Positions 24,497 through 32,644 are shown, counted from the stretch's first letter. The stretch is 36,345 bases of DNA from Aureispira sp. (GCA_024222455.1 JAAEPD010000466.1:1-36345), one strand, 5' to 3'. Program-made: numbers and translations. Notes: generated by a model from the letters alone, not told the origin.

Positions 24497-25669
24497 TTAC
24501 TTTTTGTCAGCATTTGCTCTACGTGTAAACATAGGCCCAGAATTTAAGAAGTTACCATTGTCATCATATCTATTGATAATTGGCTTGAATCCAACATAGC
24601 AAATGTTCAATTGTTTAGTTGCATCATCCCATATCCAATCTTGCATAAGACGTATGTTTTGAACATCTTTTCCAGCAAACTTATTGTGAACTACCTGTAT
24701 GATTTCGTCAAAAGTTTTAGGATCAAAGGTGATAATAGTATCTACAGATGCTCCTAGTGTATTGATTTCTTCAACTGTCATTTTCTCATTCCCATCATGG
24801 TCAAATACATGCGCAACATGAACCTTGTCAGCATTTCCACGCAAATCTTCCATCATTATATTCATGGTCTCTGCAAGTGTTTTATCTGATTTAGTAACTT
24901 TTGCTTCACCTAAAGAGCAACGGCGGTGTAAACGTTTCGCCCATGTAATATTTTCTGCGCTTAGCGATGGAGTTGTTGTCATAAAATTAGGCTTTATCCA
25001 AAAAAGAGCTTCACTACTTATATAATCACCTTTACTGTCTAATTGGCAAACCATTGGAGCAAGAGCCATTGGAACAGTCTTAAATGTTATGGCCTTTTTA
25101 TCGTAGTAAACTAGTTCTTTTACCCTAAAGAACTTAACATCAGAAGGGTCTAGCTCACTAACTACTACTTGTAGTAATTCCTCTTGAGTCTTAGGATCGA
25201 AGGTTATGATAGTGTCTATGCTATTAATCTGTTTTTTTGCATCTTCTACAGAATAAGGTTGACTGAGTTGAGCATCTTGATAACACTTGAGGGACTCTAT
25301 GTTTTTGATGAATTTATAAACTAAGTTATGGTCATCATTAGAGGATGCATTGAGGTCAGTAACCTGTTGTTTTAGAACTTTGAACTCATTTCTAGTCACA
25401 AAACCAGCACTATCCATAATTGCTTTTTCTCTTGCTTGTGCTGACCATTTGTAGTAATTAGGAGCATAATCAACCATAATTTCTCCCATCCAAATGATAT
25501 TATTATCATTTTTTAACTCAGCTAAAGTAGGAGCTGTTTCACTTTTTAGGGTAGTAGTAGTAGAGGTATTGGTATTCTCATTAGAATTATTACCTGTTTT
25601 ATTTTCTTCAGTGCAACTAGATAATAGGAGAATAAATAGCCCAAGGCTAAACAAATTAAGCGTTTTCAT
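24497..25669 (-). CDS. Lipoprotein with two tandem GldN-like domains
   Basis: 390 residues from ATG 25667-25669; the longer start at 25711 would put 14 residues before a normal lipoprotein signal, so I prefer the shorter one. The signal ends LLLSSC (Cys 19). After a Asn/Thr-rich linker come two related modules, about 50-226 and 245-386. Each contains the nearly identical string VDTIITFDPKT or IDTIITFDPKT, then a strand with ELVYYDKKA or DWIWDDATKQ and a closing LAPMV or FKPII block. This wording matches GldN, a T9SS/gliding component of the periplasm and outer membrane. The protein would be an outer-membrane lipoprotein with a duplicated GldN unit. Normal GldN has one unit, so the function may differ. 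No other gld gene is visible. Confidence 0.78.
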   Translation of the reverse strand: MKTLNLFSLGLFILLLSSCTEENKTGNNSNENTNTSTTTTLKSETAPTLAELKNDNNIIWMGEIMVDYAPNYYKWSAQAREKAIMDSAGFVTRNEFKVLKQQVTDLNASSNDDHNLVYKFIKNIESLKCYQDAQLSQPYSVEDAKKQINSIDTIITFDPKTQEELLQVVVSELDPSDVKFFRVKELVYYDKKAITFKTVPMALAPMVCQLDSKGDYISSEALFWIKPNFMTTTPSLSAENITWAKRLHRRCSLGEAKVTKSDKTLAETMNIMMEDLRGNADKVHVAHVFDHDGNEKMTVEEINTLGASVDTIITFDPKTFDEIIQVVHNKFAGKDVQNIRLMQDWIWDDATKQLNICYVGFKPIINRYDDNGNFLNSGPMFTRRANADKK

Positions 25670-25757
25670 AGTCAATGGTGTTTTGAGTGTTAGACAAAAA
25701 TGTCTTATCAAAATTTATATTGACTAATTTTAAAAAGGTTAGCACTAGTCTCCAAAA

Positions 25758-26462
25758 TTAACAGCCTTCTGTTTTTATATATTGAGCAGCTCTGTCATAA
25801 AAAACACCGTCTTTAGCACTGCCAGATAGTAGCAAAAAATACCCTGTAACTGGGCCATAATCTGTGCTCATCAAAAAATCTAGTTTGTCATCTCCATCCA
25901 AATCTCCAACCCAGTCTGCATAAGGGTAAAATCCACTACATTCTTTAGAAATACTCAATAGAGGTTTGCTGTTAGAATCCATTTTGTCTACCTTGGGGGA
26001 TAATAATACTAAGTAGTTTTTTATACAAATTTTCCCATTTTCATCATTGGGCTCCCCAAATCCAGCAGCCATCAACCATTCACTATTAGGCATACGACGA
26101 GCGACACCAGGATAAAGCATTTGATCTAAGATAGCAGCATGTTTGATCTCTTGGGCTTCGAGAGTAGGAGAGCTAACAATGAATATTGGATTACGCTCTT
26201 GAGATACACTAACCATAACAACATCGCCTGATTCAGTTTTTTCCACAGGGCTTATACTGACTTCTGTAGGTTCTAATGTGCATTTGCCATCATCACAAAA
26301 AACAGCATGCCATACACGCTTTTTTAAATACTTCTGAACAGCTGTAACATCTTTTGCATAGGCTTTTCCTGCAAAAGCAATCATCACATCCGAATCCTCT
26401 GTTGTTTGAGGGCTAAAACTCCACAGTAGGCAAGCAAAACACAGTAAGAATAAATATCGCAT
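25758..26462 (-). CDS. Secreted protein with an FG-GAP-like Asp-rich segment
   Basis: 234 residues with signal peptide 1-18 (MRYLFLLCFACLLWSF). The C-terminal half contains WVGDLDGDDKLDFLMSTDYG, an Asp-rich calcium-loop motif of the FG-GAP/EF-hand-like repeat type (single copy), plus an AAGFGEPNDENG segment. The overall fold is unrecognised. It lies about 88 bases upstream of the GldN-like gene on the same strand. Its leader carries GACTAAACAAAC (26478-26489). Confidence 0.68.
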   Translation of the reverse strand: MRYLFLLCFACLLWSFSPQTTEDSDVMIAFAGKAYAKDVTAVQKYLKKRVWHAVFCDDGKCTLEPTEVSISPVEKTESGDVVMVSVSQERNPIFIVSSPTLEAQEIKHAAILDQMLYPGVARRMPNSEWLMAAGFGEPNDENGKICIKNYLVLLSPKVDKMDSNSKPLLSISKECSGFYPYADWVGDLDGDDKLDFLMSTDYGPVTGYFLLLSGSAKDGVFYDRAAQYIKTEGC

Positions 26463-26531
26463 AAAAATTAAATTATAGTTTGTTTAGTCGTTTTTCTCCC
26501 TAAAAATAAAGATTCCATATCATGAAAACGA

Positions 26532-26560
26532 TTGAGTACTGAAAAAATTGCTATCTTTTG
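26532..26560 (+). promoter_or_regulatory. Promoter of the tRNA-like cluster
   Basis: TTG (26532-26534), 17 bases, then TATCTTTTG (26552-26560), close to the Bacteroidota TTG / TAnnTTTG pair. The first tRNA-like gene starts only 6 bases later, so the transcript start would nearly coincide with the tRNA 5' end. Confidence 0.5.
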
Positions 26561-26565
26561 AGTTC

Positions 26566-26641
26566 GCAAGGGATAGCTCAAACTTGGAAGAGCGCTTGAT
26601 CGGCATTCATGAGGATGTGGGTTCGAGTCCCACTCCCTTGC
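26566..26641 (+). tRNA. tRNA-like gene with anticodon position reading GGC (Ala?), atypical
   Basis: A cloverleaf folds: acceptor CAAGGGA/TCCCTTG plus an extra outer G-C pair (26566 with 26641), D arm GCTC/GAGC, T arm GTGGG-TTCGAGT-CCCAC. The anticodon arm is imperfect (CTTGA with TCATG, one U-U mismatch) and the 7-base loop TCGGCAT has C instead of U at position 33. Anticodon would be GGC. The outer G:C pair resembles tRNA-His, which contradicts an Ala reading. No CCA is encoded. It may be a divergent or decaying tRNA. Confidence 0.55.
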
Positions 26642-26645
26642 CTAT

Positions 26646-26718
26646 AGAGCGATAGTTCAACTGGAAGAACACCTAGTGGCCAACTAGGAGGATGTGGGTT
26701 CGAATCCTGTCTCGCTCT
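26646..26718 (+). tRNA. tRNA-like gene with anticodon position reading GCC (Gly?), atypical
   Basis: Acceptor AGAGCGA/TCGCTCT, D arm GTTC/GAAC, a perfect 5-bp anticodon stem CCTAG/CTAGG and T arm GTGGG-TTCGAAT-CCTGT (mostly wobble pairs). The loop TGGCCAA has G at position 33 and would read GCC. One extra base separates the T arm from the acceptor. It shares the D loop (TGGAAGA) and variable/T region (AGGATGTGGGTTCGA) with its neighbours. No encoded CCA. Confidence 0.5.
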
Positions 26719-26738
26719 TCTATCAAAATAATGGTAAT

Positions 26739-27017
26739 ATGAATAATGATTTATTAGACGATGGTAATATCCCTAAAGCACCACCCAAACCGAATAAAAT
26801 CCTATCAAGAGGATTATTACTCTTGGGCTTGGGGATATTAGCTTATAAAATCAATTCGTCCGAAACAGAATTGGTGCGTTGGAGTTATCTGTTTGTACCT
26901 TTGTTAGTAGCAGGTTGGGCTGCAGCTATAACAACACCCCAAAAAGCAATTTTGATAGGCATTGTTACTGTAGCTATAGTATTTGTCTTTTATCAAACCT
27001 TGTGGAGTGCTCTTTAG
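26739..27017 (+). CDS. Tiny membrane protein embedded between tRNA genes
   Basis: 92 residues from ATG 26739-26741; an earlier in-frame ATG (26694) lies inside the tRNA-like gene and would give an implausible N-terminus. The protein has a charged, Pro-rich N-terminus and three hydrophobic segments (about 26-38, 47-63 and 69-90). No family recognised. It starts 20 bases after one tRNA-like gene and ends 7 bases before the next, so one transcript would carry all of them. Confidence 0.6.
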   Translation: MNNDLLDDGNIPKAPPKPNKILSRGLLLLGLGILAYKINSSETELVRWSYLFVPLLVAGWAAAITTPQKAILIGIVTVAIVFVFYQTLWSAL

Positions 27018-27024
27018 ATATAAT

Positions 27025-27098
27025 AGGGCGGTAGTTCAATCTGGAAGAATACCTGACTGTCACTCAGGAGGATGTAGGTTCGAGTCCTATCCCGCCCT
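27025..27098 (+). tRNA. tRNA-Asp(GUC)-like gene
   Basis: Acceptor AGGGCGG/CCGCCCT, D arm GTTC/GAAT, anticodon stem CCTGA/TCAGG, loop CTGTCAC with a normal U33 and anticodon GTC (Asp), and T arm GTAGG-TTCGAGT-CCTAT. As in the neighbour, one base is extra between T arm and acceptor. Compared with standard tRNA-Asp the D loop is unusual (TGGAAGA) but the anticodon arm is normal. No encoded CCA. The most convincing tRNA of the three. Confidence 0.75.
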
Positions 27099-27455
27099 GC
27101 CTTTTTATAAAAGAAAACCAGCAACCGTGGGCATGGTTACTGGCCTAAAAAACGCATGGAATATCACTACTCTTTCTATGTACTAGACATACTGTAGACT
27201 TACTTTATAGAATATTCCATGCTAAGTGAATGAAGTCTACATCAATGTTATTATAGTGTGTTTTATAGTGTTGTGTAATCTATCTCCGTTTCTTATAATA
27301 CAAATATAGACCATCGATTAGATTCCCACAAAAACGAATCTAAGTTTCTTTCCTTAGCAAAACCATAATTTGTGATGTTTGTTTTGCCTATTAATTGTTG
27401 ATGTACAGGGATATAGATGTTATGTTGATTTCCTTAGGAAATATATAAAAAAAAA
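27099..27455. other. Structured intergenic region after the tRNA genes
   Basis: No gene over this stretch; a short open frame across the Asp tRNA-like gene is a shadow. It holds a hairpin CCAGCAACC/GGTTACTGG (27118-27143) and two interleaved inverted repeats: GCATGGAATAT (27154-27164) with ATATTCCATGC (27212-27222), and TGTAGACTT (27193-27201) with AAGTCTACA (27233-27241). The second repeat starts inside the loop of the first and ends outside it. From 27245 on it is plain AT-rich sequence. Confidence 0.5.
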
Positions 27456-27483
27456 GCACATATCTTTATATGAAGATATGTGC
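27447..27483 (-). terminator. Terminator of the M19-like dipeptidase gene
   Basis: GCACATATCTT (27456-27466) pairs with AAGATATGTGC (27473-27483). On the minus strand it is followed by a run of T (A-tract 27447-27455). The dipeptidase stop is 23 bases away. Confidence 0.88.
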
Positions 27484-27506
27484 TAAAGTCTTTTTTAGTA
27501 TGAAAT

Positions 27507-29150
27507 CTATGCTATAATAGCCTCTAAAGGCACAGGTACTTTATTAGGATAATGTTTTAAGACAAAGTTGTAAGCATTGCCAAAACAAATCTTCTGAACA
27601 GCCACTTCAGGTGTTAATTCACTATCGAAGCATTGCACACAAGCAGGAGGATTTTCGCTACCAGCATCTTGCTTGATTATACGTAGCAAATCAACAGTGA
27701 ATTTGCCCCAGTCTAAGGTTGTTTTATACGAAGTTACAGGGTCGATATAACCATCAAAATCAGAACCAATACCAAGAATATCCCAAGCACGTTTCTTGTC
27801 TTCACTACTCAAGTTAGGATCATTACAAATAACATTAAGTACAGCTTTGAGATTATCCCAAATACCACGAATACTATTGAGCATTTCTACTTTTTCTTCT
27901 TTTCTATTGGCTGATACCCCCAAAATACGCTGGTCGAACTCCACTCCAAATAACCCACCTGTTTTGTAGATCATTTTTATATCTTCATCGCAGAAATTGA
28001 TGCTCCAAGGGTAGAAGGTTCCATCCTCTGTTTTTATTCGGTCAGTGTCATTCTCCAAATCTAGACCATCAATAAGATCTTGTAAGGTTTTCTTGCCTGA
28101 ATACCCACAATGACTTGCAATGACAGGGATTATGTTACCTTTTTCTAAACATGGATCGATTATTTCTTCATAATATGTTTTTCGAGCACGAGCACTCATA
28201 TGTTTGATATCGATCAAGATGCGGTAAGGGTCTTTTTCTAGCGTTTCATTATTATCATCCAAAGACAACAGTTTACGGATAACTGTTTTTCCCATATCAC
28301 TAAACCCTTCGTTCATGAACTGATCTTGATTGAGCAAGACTTTTGCAAAAACAGGTAAACTGCTTGCATGTCCACAAAGTTTATTGTCAAAATGGTGAGC
28401 AAAGGTGATGAAAAACAGTGGATGATCCCATTCATTTTTGATATAATCAACACGCTCTATTAGGTCTTCTGTCTTTTCAAAATGATCTGTACCCAAAGCA
28501 TGTGCACCTTCTAGGGTTAGAATCATCGTGATTACATCCTTTTTGCCATCTAAAGCTTCCTTAAGTTCTTTTTGATTTTTAGGAATCCAATAAGAACCAT
28601 TAGCATTCAAAATATTTTTGAAACGATTACGTCTACGAGCTTTGTTTTCAAAAAGCTTGCGAATAGATGGTGTAAACAGTTCATTAGTTACGTCTTCCTG
28701 GTTTTTGCTAATCAGGAATTTATATTCATCTTGCAAGGATTCCCAATATTTATACTTGGGAGATTTGATGTAGTTGATTGTCCTTTGTGGGATACGCATA
28801 ACCAAGCCTTGTAGCAAACTACGAATAGGTAGTTTGTGATGCGTAGCAATACGCATGACTCTTTTTAGAGCTTGGCGGTTGCCCTTACTTGTTTTTTTGT
28901 TGCCCATGAAAAACTCACGTTCAATAGGGTATAGAGAGTTGAAAACTAAGCGAACATTGCTATTCCAAAGCATAGCAAAATCGCACTGACTAAATCCTGC
29001 AGCACGTTTAGAACGCTTCATTCTAGACATATTAGAAGAAATAATAGTCCAAGGGTTAAATTTTCCTTGTTTTTCTAGGCGCTCTCTTTTTTGAGATAGC
29101 CACATGTAAGTGCGCATGTGGGGGTGACAATGCAAATCTGCAAAACGCAT
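27507..29150 (-). CDS. Membrane dipeptidase-like metallopeptidase (family M19), long form
   Basis: 547 residues, about 150 longer than typical M19 dipeptidases, cytoplasmic (no signal peptide). Metal-site candidates follow the family order: H7-C-H9 at the N-terminus (M19 enzymes usually have HxD), E214 in TLEGAHAL (bridging Glu), H317 in IDIKHMS, H347 in IASHCGYSG, and GIGSDFDG (about 461-468, with D464 and D466). The extra length lies mainly between residues 20 and 190, a basic, Arg/Lys-rich helical stretch that standard M19 lacks. Expected activity is hydrolysis of dipeptides or of a related amide, but the HxH and insertion make the substrate uncertain. Confidence 0.83.
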   Translation of the reverse strand: MRFADLHCHPHMRTYMWLSQKRERLEKQGKFNPWTIISSNMSRMKRSKRAAGFSQCDFAMLWNSNVRLVFNSLYPIEREFFMGNKKTSKGNRQALKRVMRIATHHKLPIRSLLQGLVMRIPQRTINYIKSPKYKYWESLQDEYKFLISKNQEDVTNELFTPSIRKLFENKARRRNRFKNILNANGSYWIPKNQKELKEALDGKKDVITMILTLEGAHALGTDHFEKTEDLIERVDYIKNEWDHPLFFITFAHHFDNKLCGHASSLPVFAKVLLNQDQFMNEGFSDMGKTVIRKLLSLDDNNETLEKDPYRILIDIKHMSARARKTYYEEIIDPCLEKGNIIPVIASHCGYSGKKTLQDLIDGLDLENDTDRIKTEDGTFYPWSINFCDEDIKMIYKTGGLFGVEFDQRILGVSANRKEEKVEMLNSIRGIWDNLKAVLNVICNDPNLSSEDKKRAWDILGIGSDFDGYIDPVTSYKTTLDWGKFTVDLLRIIKQDAGSENPPACVQCFDSELTPEVAVQKICFGNAYNFVLKHYPNKVPVPLEAIIA

Positions 29151-29354
29151 ATTTGTTATAGATTTAATAGATTATGAAAAATAGGTAGATAGTATAGTGG
29201 GGGTTCTAAAAATAGTCTTTAAAAATACTACAAATTAAATAGTTATTCAAATAATTATAGAACTTCTAAACAACTCAGGGGAACTTTATCTAGCTTAAAT
29301 ACATTCGATCTGTATTAATAGACTATTATAATAGAAAACATAAAAACTAAAACC

Positions 29355-29918
29355 ATGAAAAATATATTTTTTACAGCAGATCAACACTTTGGGCATAAAA
29401 AGATTTTGGAATATGCCAATCGACCATTTTCGACAATAGATGAAATGGACGAAGAACTCATTAAGCGTTGGAACCAAAAAGTAAGCCCAGAAGATGAGGT
29501 TTATCATCTAGGAGATGTAGGTTTGTGTTCTTCTGGCAAGCTCCGAAAAATCCTAAATCGCCTAAATGGAAAAATCTATCTAATAAAAGGTAATCACGAA
29601 AAATCAGCGGAAGCCTGTCATACTAGATTTGAATGGGTAAAGGATTATCACGAGTTGGTGGTAGAAGATCCAGATGCGGCTAGAGGTACTCAATTATTAG
29701 TTCTATTCCATTATGCAATGCGTGTTTGGAATGCAGGCCATTGGGGGACTTACCATCTGTATGGGCACTCCCACGGAAGCTTGCCAGATGACCCTAACAG
29801 CAGAAGTTTTGATGTAGGTGTAGATTGTCATGATTATGCACCTGTCTCTTATGAAGAGGTCAAAGCTATTATGAATAAAAAGACTTGGACTCCACCATTT
29901 GCAAAGCGGAGTTTATAA
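29355..29918 (+). CDS. Calcineurin-like metallophosphoesterase
   Basis: 187-residue two-metal phosphoesterase. All ligands are visible: D9-Q-H11 (DQHFGH), G53-D54, G79-N-H81-E, H119, and G137-H-S-H140. It has no signal peptide and is cytoplasmic. The family also covers small phosphodiesterases such as the YfcE and MPP types; the substrate cannot be read. Divergent from the dipeptidase gene (204-base gap) and followed 25 bases later by a small conserved gene, possibly co-transcribed. Confidence 0.9.
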   Translation: MKNIFFTADQHFGHKKILEYANRPFSTIDEMDEELIKRWNQKVSPEDEVYHLGDVGLCSSGKLRKILNRLNGKIYLIKGNHEKSAEACHTRFEWVKDYHELVVEDPDAARGTQLLVLFHYAMRVWNAGHWGTYHLYGHSHGSLPDDPNSRSFDVGVDCHDYAPVSYEEVKAIMNKKTWTPPFAKRSL

Positions 29919-29943
29919 GCGACGTCTATAAAAAAATAGAATC

Positions 29944-30354
29944 ATGTATCAAAAATTATACAGACCAGTTGGAGTAAAAGAGCTTCAATTGATATTAGAC
30001 ACTGGCGGAAAAGCTTTTCCGCTAAGATTAGATTGGCAACCCATCTTTTATCCTGTAACCAATTTTGATTATGCAGCAGAAATCGCTAAAAAGTGGAATA
30101 CAAAAGATGAAGCTTCTGACTATGCTGGTTTTGTTACAGTTTTTGAACTACCACAAGACTATACTCAAACATTTGAATTGCAAAATGTAGGAGGCACTCA
30201 TCACCATGAGTATTGGGTTCCATCTGAGCAATTAGAAGAGTTTAATGCTCAGTTCAAAGATGGAATTTGGATTTTAGCTGACTATTATGGACAACAATAC
30301 AATAGTACTATTCATAAGACAGCAGGATTCAAAGATCGTTTGAGAGTATTATAG
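29944..30354 (+). CDS. Small conserved protein annotated elsewhere as ADP-ribosylation/crystallin J1
   Basis: 136 residues, no signal. Recognised by YRPVG, KAFP-RL-WQPIFYPV, AAEIAKKWNT, GFVTVFELP, and NVGGTHHHEYWVP-EQL-EFN. Databases often call this family ADP-ribosylation/crystallin J1, but it lacks the ADP-ribosylglycohydrolase Asp motifs, so I give no enzyme role. Downstream of the phosphoesterase by 25 bases. Confidence 0.78.
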   Translation: MYQKLYRPVGVKELQLILDTGGKAFPLRLDWQPIFYPVTNFDYAAEIAKKWNTKDEASDYAGFVTVFELPQDYTQTFELQNVGGTHHHEYWVPSEQLEEFNAQFKDGIWILADYYGQQYNSTIHKTAGFKDRLRVL

Positions 30355-30462
30355 TTTTTATGAAAAATTCAGAGTTGTTTAAGATTTAAATTTGAGATAG
30401 AGCTTTTAATAGTCTTTTAAATTTATTCTTGAGCAACTTTTTGGATGAATAAGCCAAAATAA

Positions 30463-31110
30463 ATGTTTAGCAATATCAAAATAATATCGAGAAGTAATAA
30501 TTTAGAAGAGTTGCCAAATATGAACTGGACTCCCAAAACTAGAATAGCATGTATTTGCAATTTAGAACTTGGGTTAGGTGAGCAAATAACTTTCTATGGG
30601 GCTCAAGCACCATTGCTTGAACAACTGATAGACATATATAAAGCTTTAGAACAACTAGGAGCCGTTTCTAAAAGGTTTAGGCTTAATGAATATGAGTTTT
30701 TAATTAATCAATGTTTGGGGCGAACTGAAATAGAAGTAAGTAGAATGAATTGGAATAAATCAGTTTCTGTTTTGCTAAAAAAGACAGATTTCTATGCTAG
30801 ACCTCATATTGAAAAATTCAAATTAAATGTTCTGAATCAATTGTTTTATAGTACTAATGAAAGTATCAGAAAACATTATGGACAACTCTTATTAGGAGAC
30901 TATAACAAATTAGATGACTTTCCTATTGGGACAAAGATTGAAACTGTAATAACCAAGAATGTAAAAACATTTAGGAGGGGTTTTGTTGTAGGGCAAGGAT
31001 ACTCTAAAAACTGGGCTTCTTTTTTTTATATAATTTTGACAGAGGGTAAAATATATAACAAACGATACCGAAAGGAAGATTTATTGAATACCGAAAATAG
31101 AAGTGACTAG
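30463..31110 (+). CDS. Uncharacterised protein
   Basis: 215 residues, no signal or membrane helix. The N-terminal half is helical (EQLIDIYKALEQLGAVSKRF). The C-terminal part is beta-rich (GTKIETVITKNVKTFRRGFVVGQGYSKNWASFFYII) with a possible domain of SH3-like strands. No family recognised. Separated from the previous gene by 108 bases; a strong bidirectional terminator follows. Confidence 0.6.
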   Translation: MFSNIKIISRSNNLEELPNMNWTPKTRIACICNLELGLGEQITFYGAQAPLLEQLIDIYKALEQLGAVSKRFRLNEYEFLINQCLGRTEIEVSRMNWNKSVSVLLKKTDFYARPHIEKFKLNVLNQLFYSTNESIRKHYGQLLLGDYNKLDDFPIGTKIETVITKNVKTFRRGFVVGQGYSKNWASFFYIILTEGKIYNKRYRKEDLLNTENRSD

Positions 31111-31120
31111 TAAAACAAAA

Positions 31121-31155
31121 AAGCGCAGCAATTCATAAGAGTTGCTGCGCTTTTT
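31121..31155. terminator. Bidirectional terminator
   Basis: GCGCAGCAA (31123-31131) pairs with TTGCTGCGC (31142-31150), with TTTTT after and an A-rich tract before, so it stops the plus-strand gene and the convergent glmM gene. Confidence 0.93.
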
Positions 31156-31175
31156 ATATATCGTATAAGAAATAC

Positions 31176-32558
31176 TTACATTTTTAAGATTTCGCTCATA
31201 TCCATCTTAATCTTCTTTGCAAGATTCTCTGCAGTAGTAATCGAATTACTTTCTGTATAGATACGAATAATCGGTTCTGTATTAGAGCGACGCAGGTGAA
31301 TCCAATTGTCATCCAACTGAATCTTAAGGCCGTCAATTGTATTTTGAGGATAATTTTTATATTTATCCTTTAGGCTATTCAGTAGTAAATCAATATTGAT
31401 TTCAGGAGTCAACTTAACCTTATCTTTTATGATAATATAGTTTGGATATTGACCACGCAATTTAGAAACGCTAGTACCTTCAGCTGTTAGATGCGAAAGG
31501 AATAGTGCTATACCAACCAAAGCATCACGACCATAGTGCAAGGTAGGGTAAATGATTCCTCCATTTCCTTCACCACCAATTACAGCATTGGTATCTTTCA
31601 TTTTTGTCACAACATTCACTTCACCTACTGCTGAAGCTTCATATTGGCAACCATGCTTTTCAGTTACTTTGCGTAAGGCTTGAGTAGATGAAAGATTTGA
31701 TACTGTATTGCCAGGAGTATGTTTCAATACATAATCAGCAATAGCTACTAAGGTATACTCTTCACCAAACATGCTACCATCTTCGCAAACAAATGCTAGA
31801 CGATCAACATCCGGATCAACCACAATTCCTAAGTCAGCACCTTGAGCATCTACTTCTTCTGCAAGTTGACTCAAATGTTCTGGAAGAGGTTCTGGATTAT
31901 GTGCAAATTTACCGTTCACTGCATCATTGATTGCGATTACCTTACAGCCCAATTGCTCTAACAAAGGTACTACAGATATAGCTCCTGTAGAATTAATGCA
32001 ATCTACTACTACAGTAAACTCTTTTTGGCGGATAGCATCAGCATCTACTAGTTTTAGTCCCAAAATCATATCAATATGTTTTTGGATATAACCTACAGCC
32101 TTAGAGTAAGCACCTAATTTATCAATAGAGGCATATTCAACCTCATTACTTTCTATGAATTGGAGGATGGCTTGACCATCTTCACCTGAAATAAACTCAC
32201 CTTTGGCATTTAAAAACTTTAAAGCATTCCATTGTTTAGGGTTGTGACTAGCTGTGATAATAATACCACCACCTGCACCTTCCTGTGCTACAGCTACTTC
32301 TACAGTAGGTGTAGTCGAAAGACCTAAATCAATGACACGGATGCCCATCATACGCAAGGTGTTCACGACAATATTGCTAACAATATCACCAGATATTCGA
32401 GCATCTCGACCAACCACAACTATTGGGTTGTTTGCTGTCTGGATTACCCAATGAGCATAAGCAGCAGTACTTTCTACTAGGTCTTGTGCAGTTAGATTCT
32501 CGCCTGTTTTTCCACCTATTGTACCTCTAGTGCCAGATATGGATTTTATGAGTGCCAA
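31176..32558 (-). CDS. glmM: Phosphoglucosamine mutase (GlmM type)
   Basis: Converts glucosamine-6-phosphate to glucosamine-1-phosphate for peptidoglycan and LPS precursors. The 460 residues start MALIKSISGTRGTIGGK, the Bacteroidota style. The catalytic phosphoserine loop is TASHNP (S104). The metal site reads DPDVDRL, the sugar-binding loop GGEGNGG, and the phosphate-binding loop RRSNTEP near the C-terminus. All four family motifs are intact. A phosphoglucomutase/phosphomannomutase role cannot be fully excluded by sequence. The minus-strand promoter contains TATTTTTG (32645-32652). Confidence 0.9.
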   Translation of the reverse strand: MALIKSISGTRGTIGGKTGENLTAQDLVESTAAYAHWVIQTANNPIVVVGRDARISGDIVSNIVVNTLRMMGIRVIDLGLSTTPTVEVAVAQEGAGGGIIITASHNPKQWNALKFLNAKGEFISGEDGQAILQFIESNEVEYASIDKLGAYSKAVGYIQKHIDMILGLKLVDADAIRQKEFTVVVDCINSTGAISVVPLLEQLGCKVIAINDAVNGKFAHNPEPLPEHLSQLAEEVDAQGADLGIVVDPDVDRLAFVCEDGSMFGEEYTLVAIADYVLKHTPGNTVSNLSSTQALRKVTEKHGCQYEASAVGEVNVVTKMKDTNAVIGGEGNGGIIYPTLHYGRDALVGIALFLSHLTAEGTSVSKLRGQYPNYIIIKDKVKLTPEINIDLLLNSLKDKYKNYPQNTIDGLKIQLDDNWIHLRRSNTEPIIRIYTESNSITTAENLAKKIKMDMSEILKM

Positions 32559-32644
32559 TATTTTGTAGATTTGTATAAGTTATAAAATTAGCTTCTTAAT
32601 AGTTTTCGATATATATCTATTCGACTAATATTGAATACAAGGAA

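Noticed and set aside
26983-27186. 67-codon open frame over the Asp tRNA-like gene
   Set aside because: It runs through a cloverleaf-forming RNA gene and encodes no plausible protein.
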